Source of the DNA: Microcaldota archaeon
Lineage (GTDB): Archaea > Micrarchaeota > Micrarchaeia > Anstonellales > Anstonellaceae
NCBI GenBank assembly: GCA_026396355.1
Contig: JAPLWY010000122.1
Coordinates: 1 to 6,529 of the forward strand
Length of the DNA stretch: 6,529 bases
Direction of reading: 5' to 3'
Under the pieces are notes generated by a model. The model saw nothing but the letters and a program-made list of their open reading frames with translations, did no database searches and had not been told where the DNA came from. A program made the translations under genes and the position numbers. Position 1 is the stretch's first letter, and each line of letters begins with the position of its first letter. Shown here piece after piece: positions 6,393 through 6,529 of this stretch.

Positions 6393-6529
6393 ATGGCAAT
6401 AAGCAGGATACCATTGATGTTCTTCCCATTCTCCAGCGCGCAGCGGTACGGCGCGCGCTTCCGGGGGCTGGGCATCCGCCTGTTCGGCTTCTACCCCAGC
6501 CTGCGCTACGATTTGGCAAACATAGGCGC
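6393..6529 (+). CDS. TadC/FlaJ-like T2SSF membrane platform protein (3' end missing)
   Basis: Only the first 45 codons are in the window. The start ATG has a good Shine-Dalgarno sequence and lies 32 bases after the ATPase stop. The product begins with hydrophobic and basic residues (RIPLMFFPF) and then has GIRLFGFYPSLRYDLANIG. A basic 'R-L-F' helix followed by 'YPSL-x-x-DL-x-x-(A/N)-I' is typical of the cytoplasmic N-terminus of archaeal TadC/FlaJ (type II secretion F domain) proteins. These are polytopic membrane proteins that couple the ATPase to pilin polymerisation. The gene order ATPase then platform is the standard one for archaeal pili, which strengthens the call. No transmembrane segments are visible yet because the conserved membrane domains lie beyond the window. 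An alternative in-frame ATG is at 6417, without a comparable ribosome site. Confidence 0.72.
   Translation, partial: MAISRIPLMFFPFSSAQRYGARFRGLGIRLFGFYPSLRYDLANIG

Overview
This window looks archaeal, most plausibly from a DPANN-type archaeon such as the Diapherotrites/Micrarchaeota group. The lineage is an inference and no marker gene is present. The evidence is an archaeal-type secretion/pilus ATPase followed at once by an archaeal TadC/FlaJ-type membrane protein, a TATA-like box about 25 bases upstream of a start codon with no Shine-Dalgarno sequence (leaderless style), and a giant cysteine-rich, sequon-rich LamG surface protein of a kind common in these archaea. Base composition is moderate, by eye a little over half G+C. 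All three genes are on the + strand and I see no convincing gene on the - strand.

Bases 1-4563 are the 3' part (1520 codons, start missing) of a very large extracellular protein. Its domains in order are: an uncharacterised beta-rich segment (1-390), the first half of a LamG/concanavalin-A-like domain (about 391-594), a carbohydrate-binding-module-like jelly roll (about 619-1116), a region of about 548 residues with 78 cysteines (1228-2871) interrupted by an Ig/PKD-like domain (1741-2073), a second jelly roll (about 2902-3363), what looks like the missing second half of the first LamG domain (about 3367-3816), and a complete LamG domain (about 3928-4530). The cysteine-rich region can be parsed into nine six-cysteine units of the form C-x6-8-C-x5-8-CC-x3-9-C-x4-23-C, the spacing of inhibitor-cystine-knot (knottin) peptides. 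Two composite blocks of about 100 residues in it are clear internal duplicates.

Bases 4564-4626 are a short intergenic region with an AT-rich TATA-like element. Bases 4627-6360 encode a complete 577-residue ATPase of the VirB11/TadA/FlaI superfamily with all its nucleotide-binding motifs and an added N-terminal winged-helix-like domain. After a 32-base gap with a good Shine-Dalgarno sequence, a third gene starts at 6393 and runs off the window. Its first 45 residues resemble the N-terminus of archaeal TadC/FlaJ (T2SSF) platform proteins.

Together the last two genes look like the motor and membrane platform of a type IV pilus-like assembly system. The upstream protein is a candidate adhesin or cell-surface protein, but it appears to be a separate transcription unit, so a functional link between the two is only a hypothesis.
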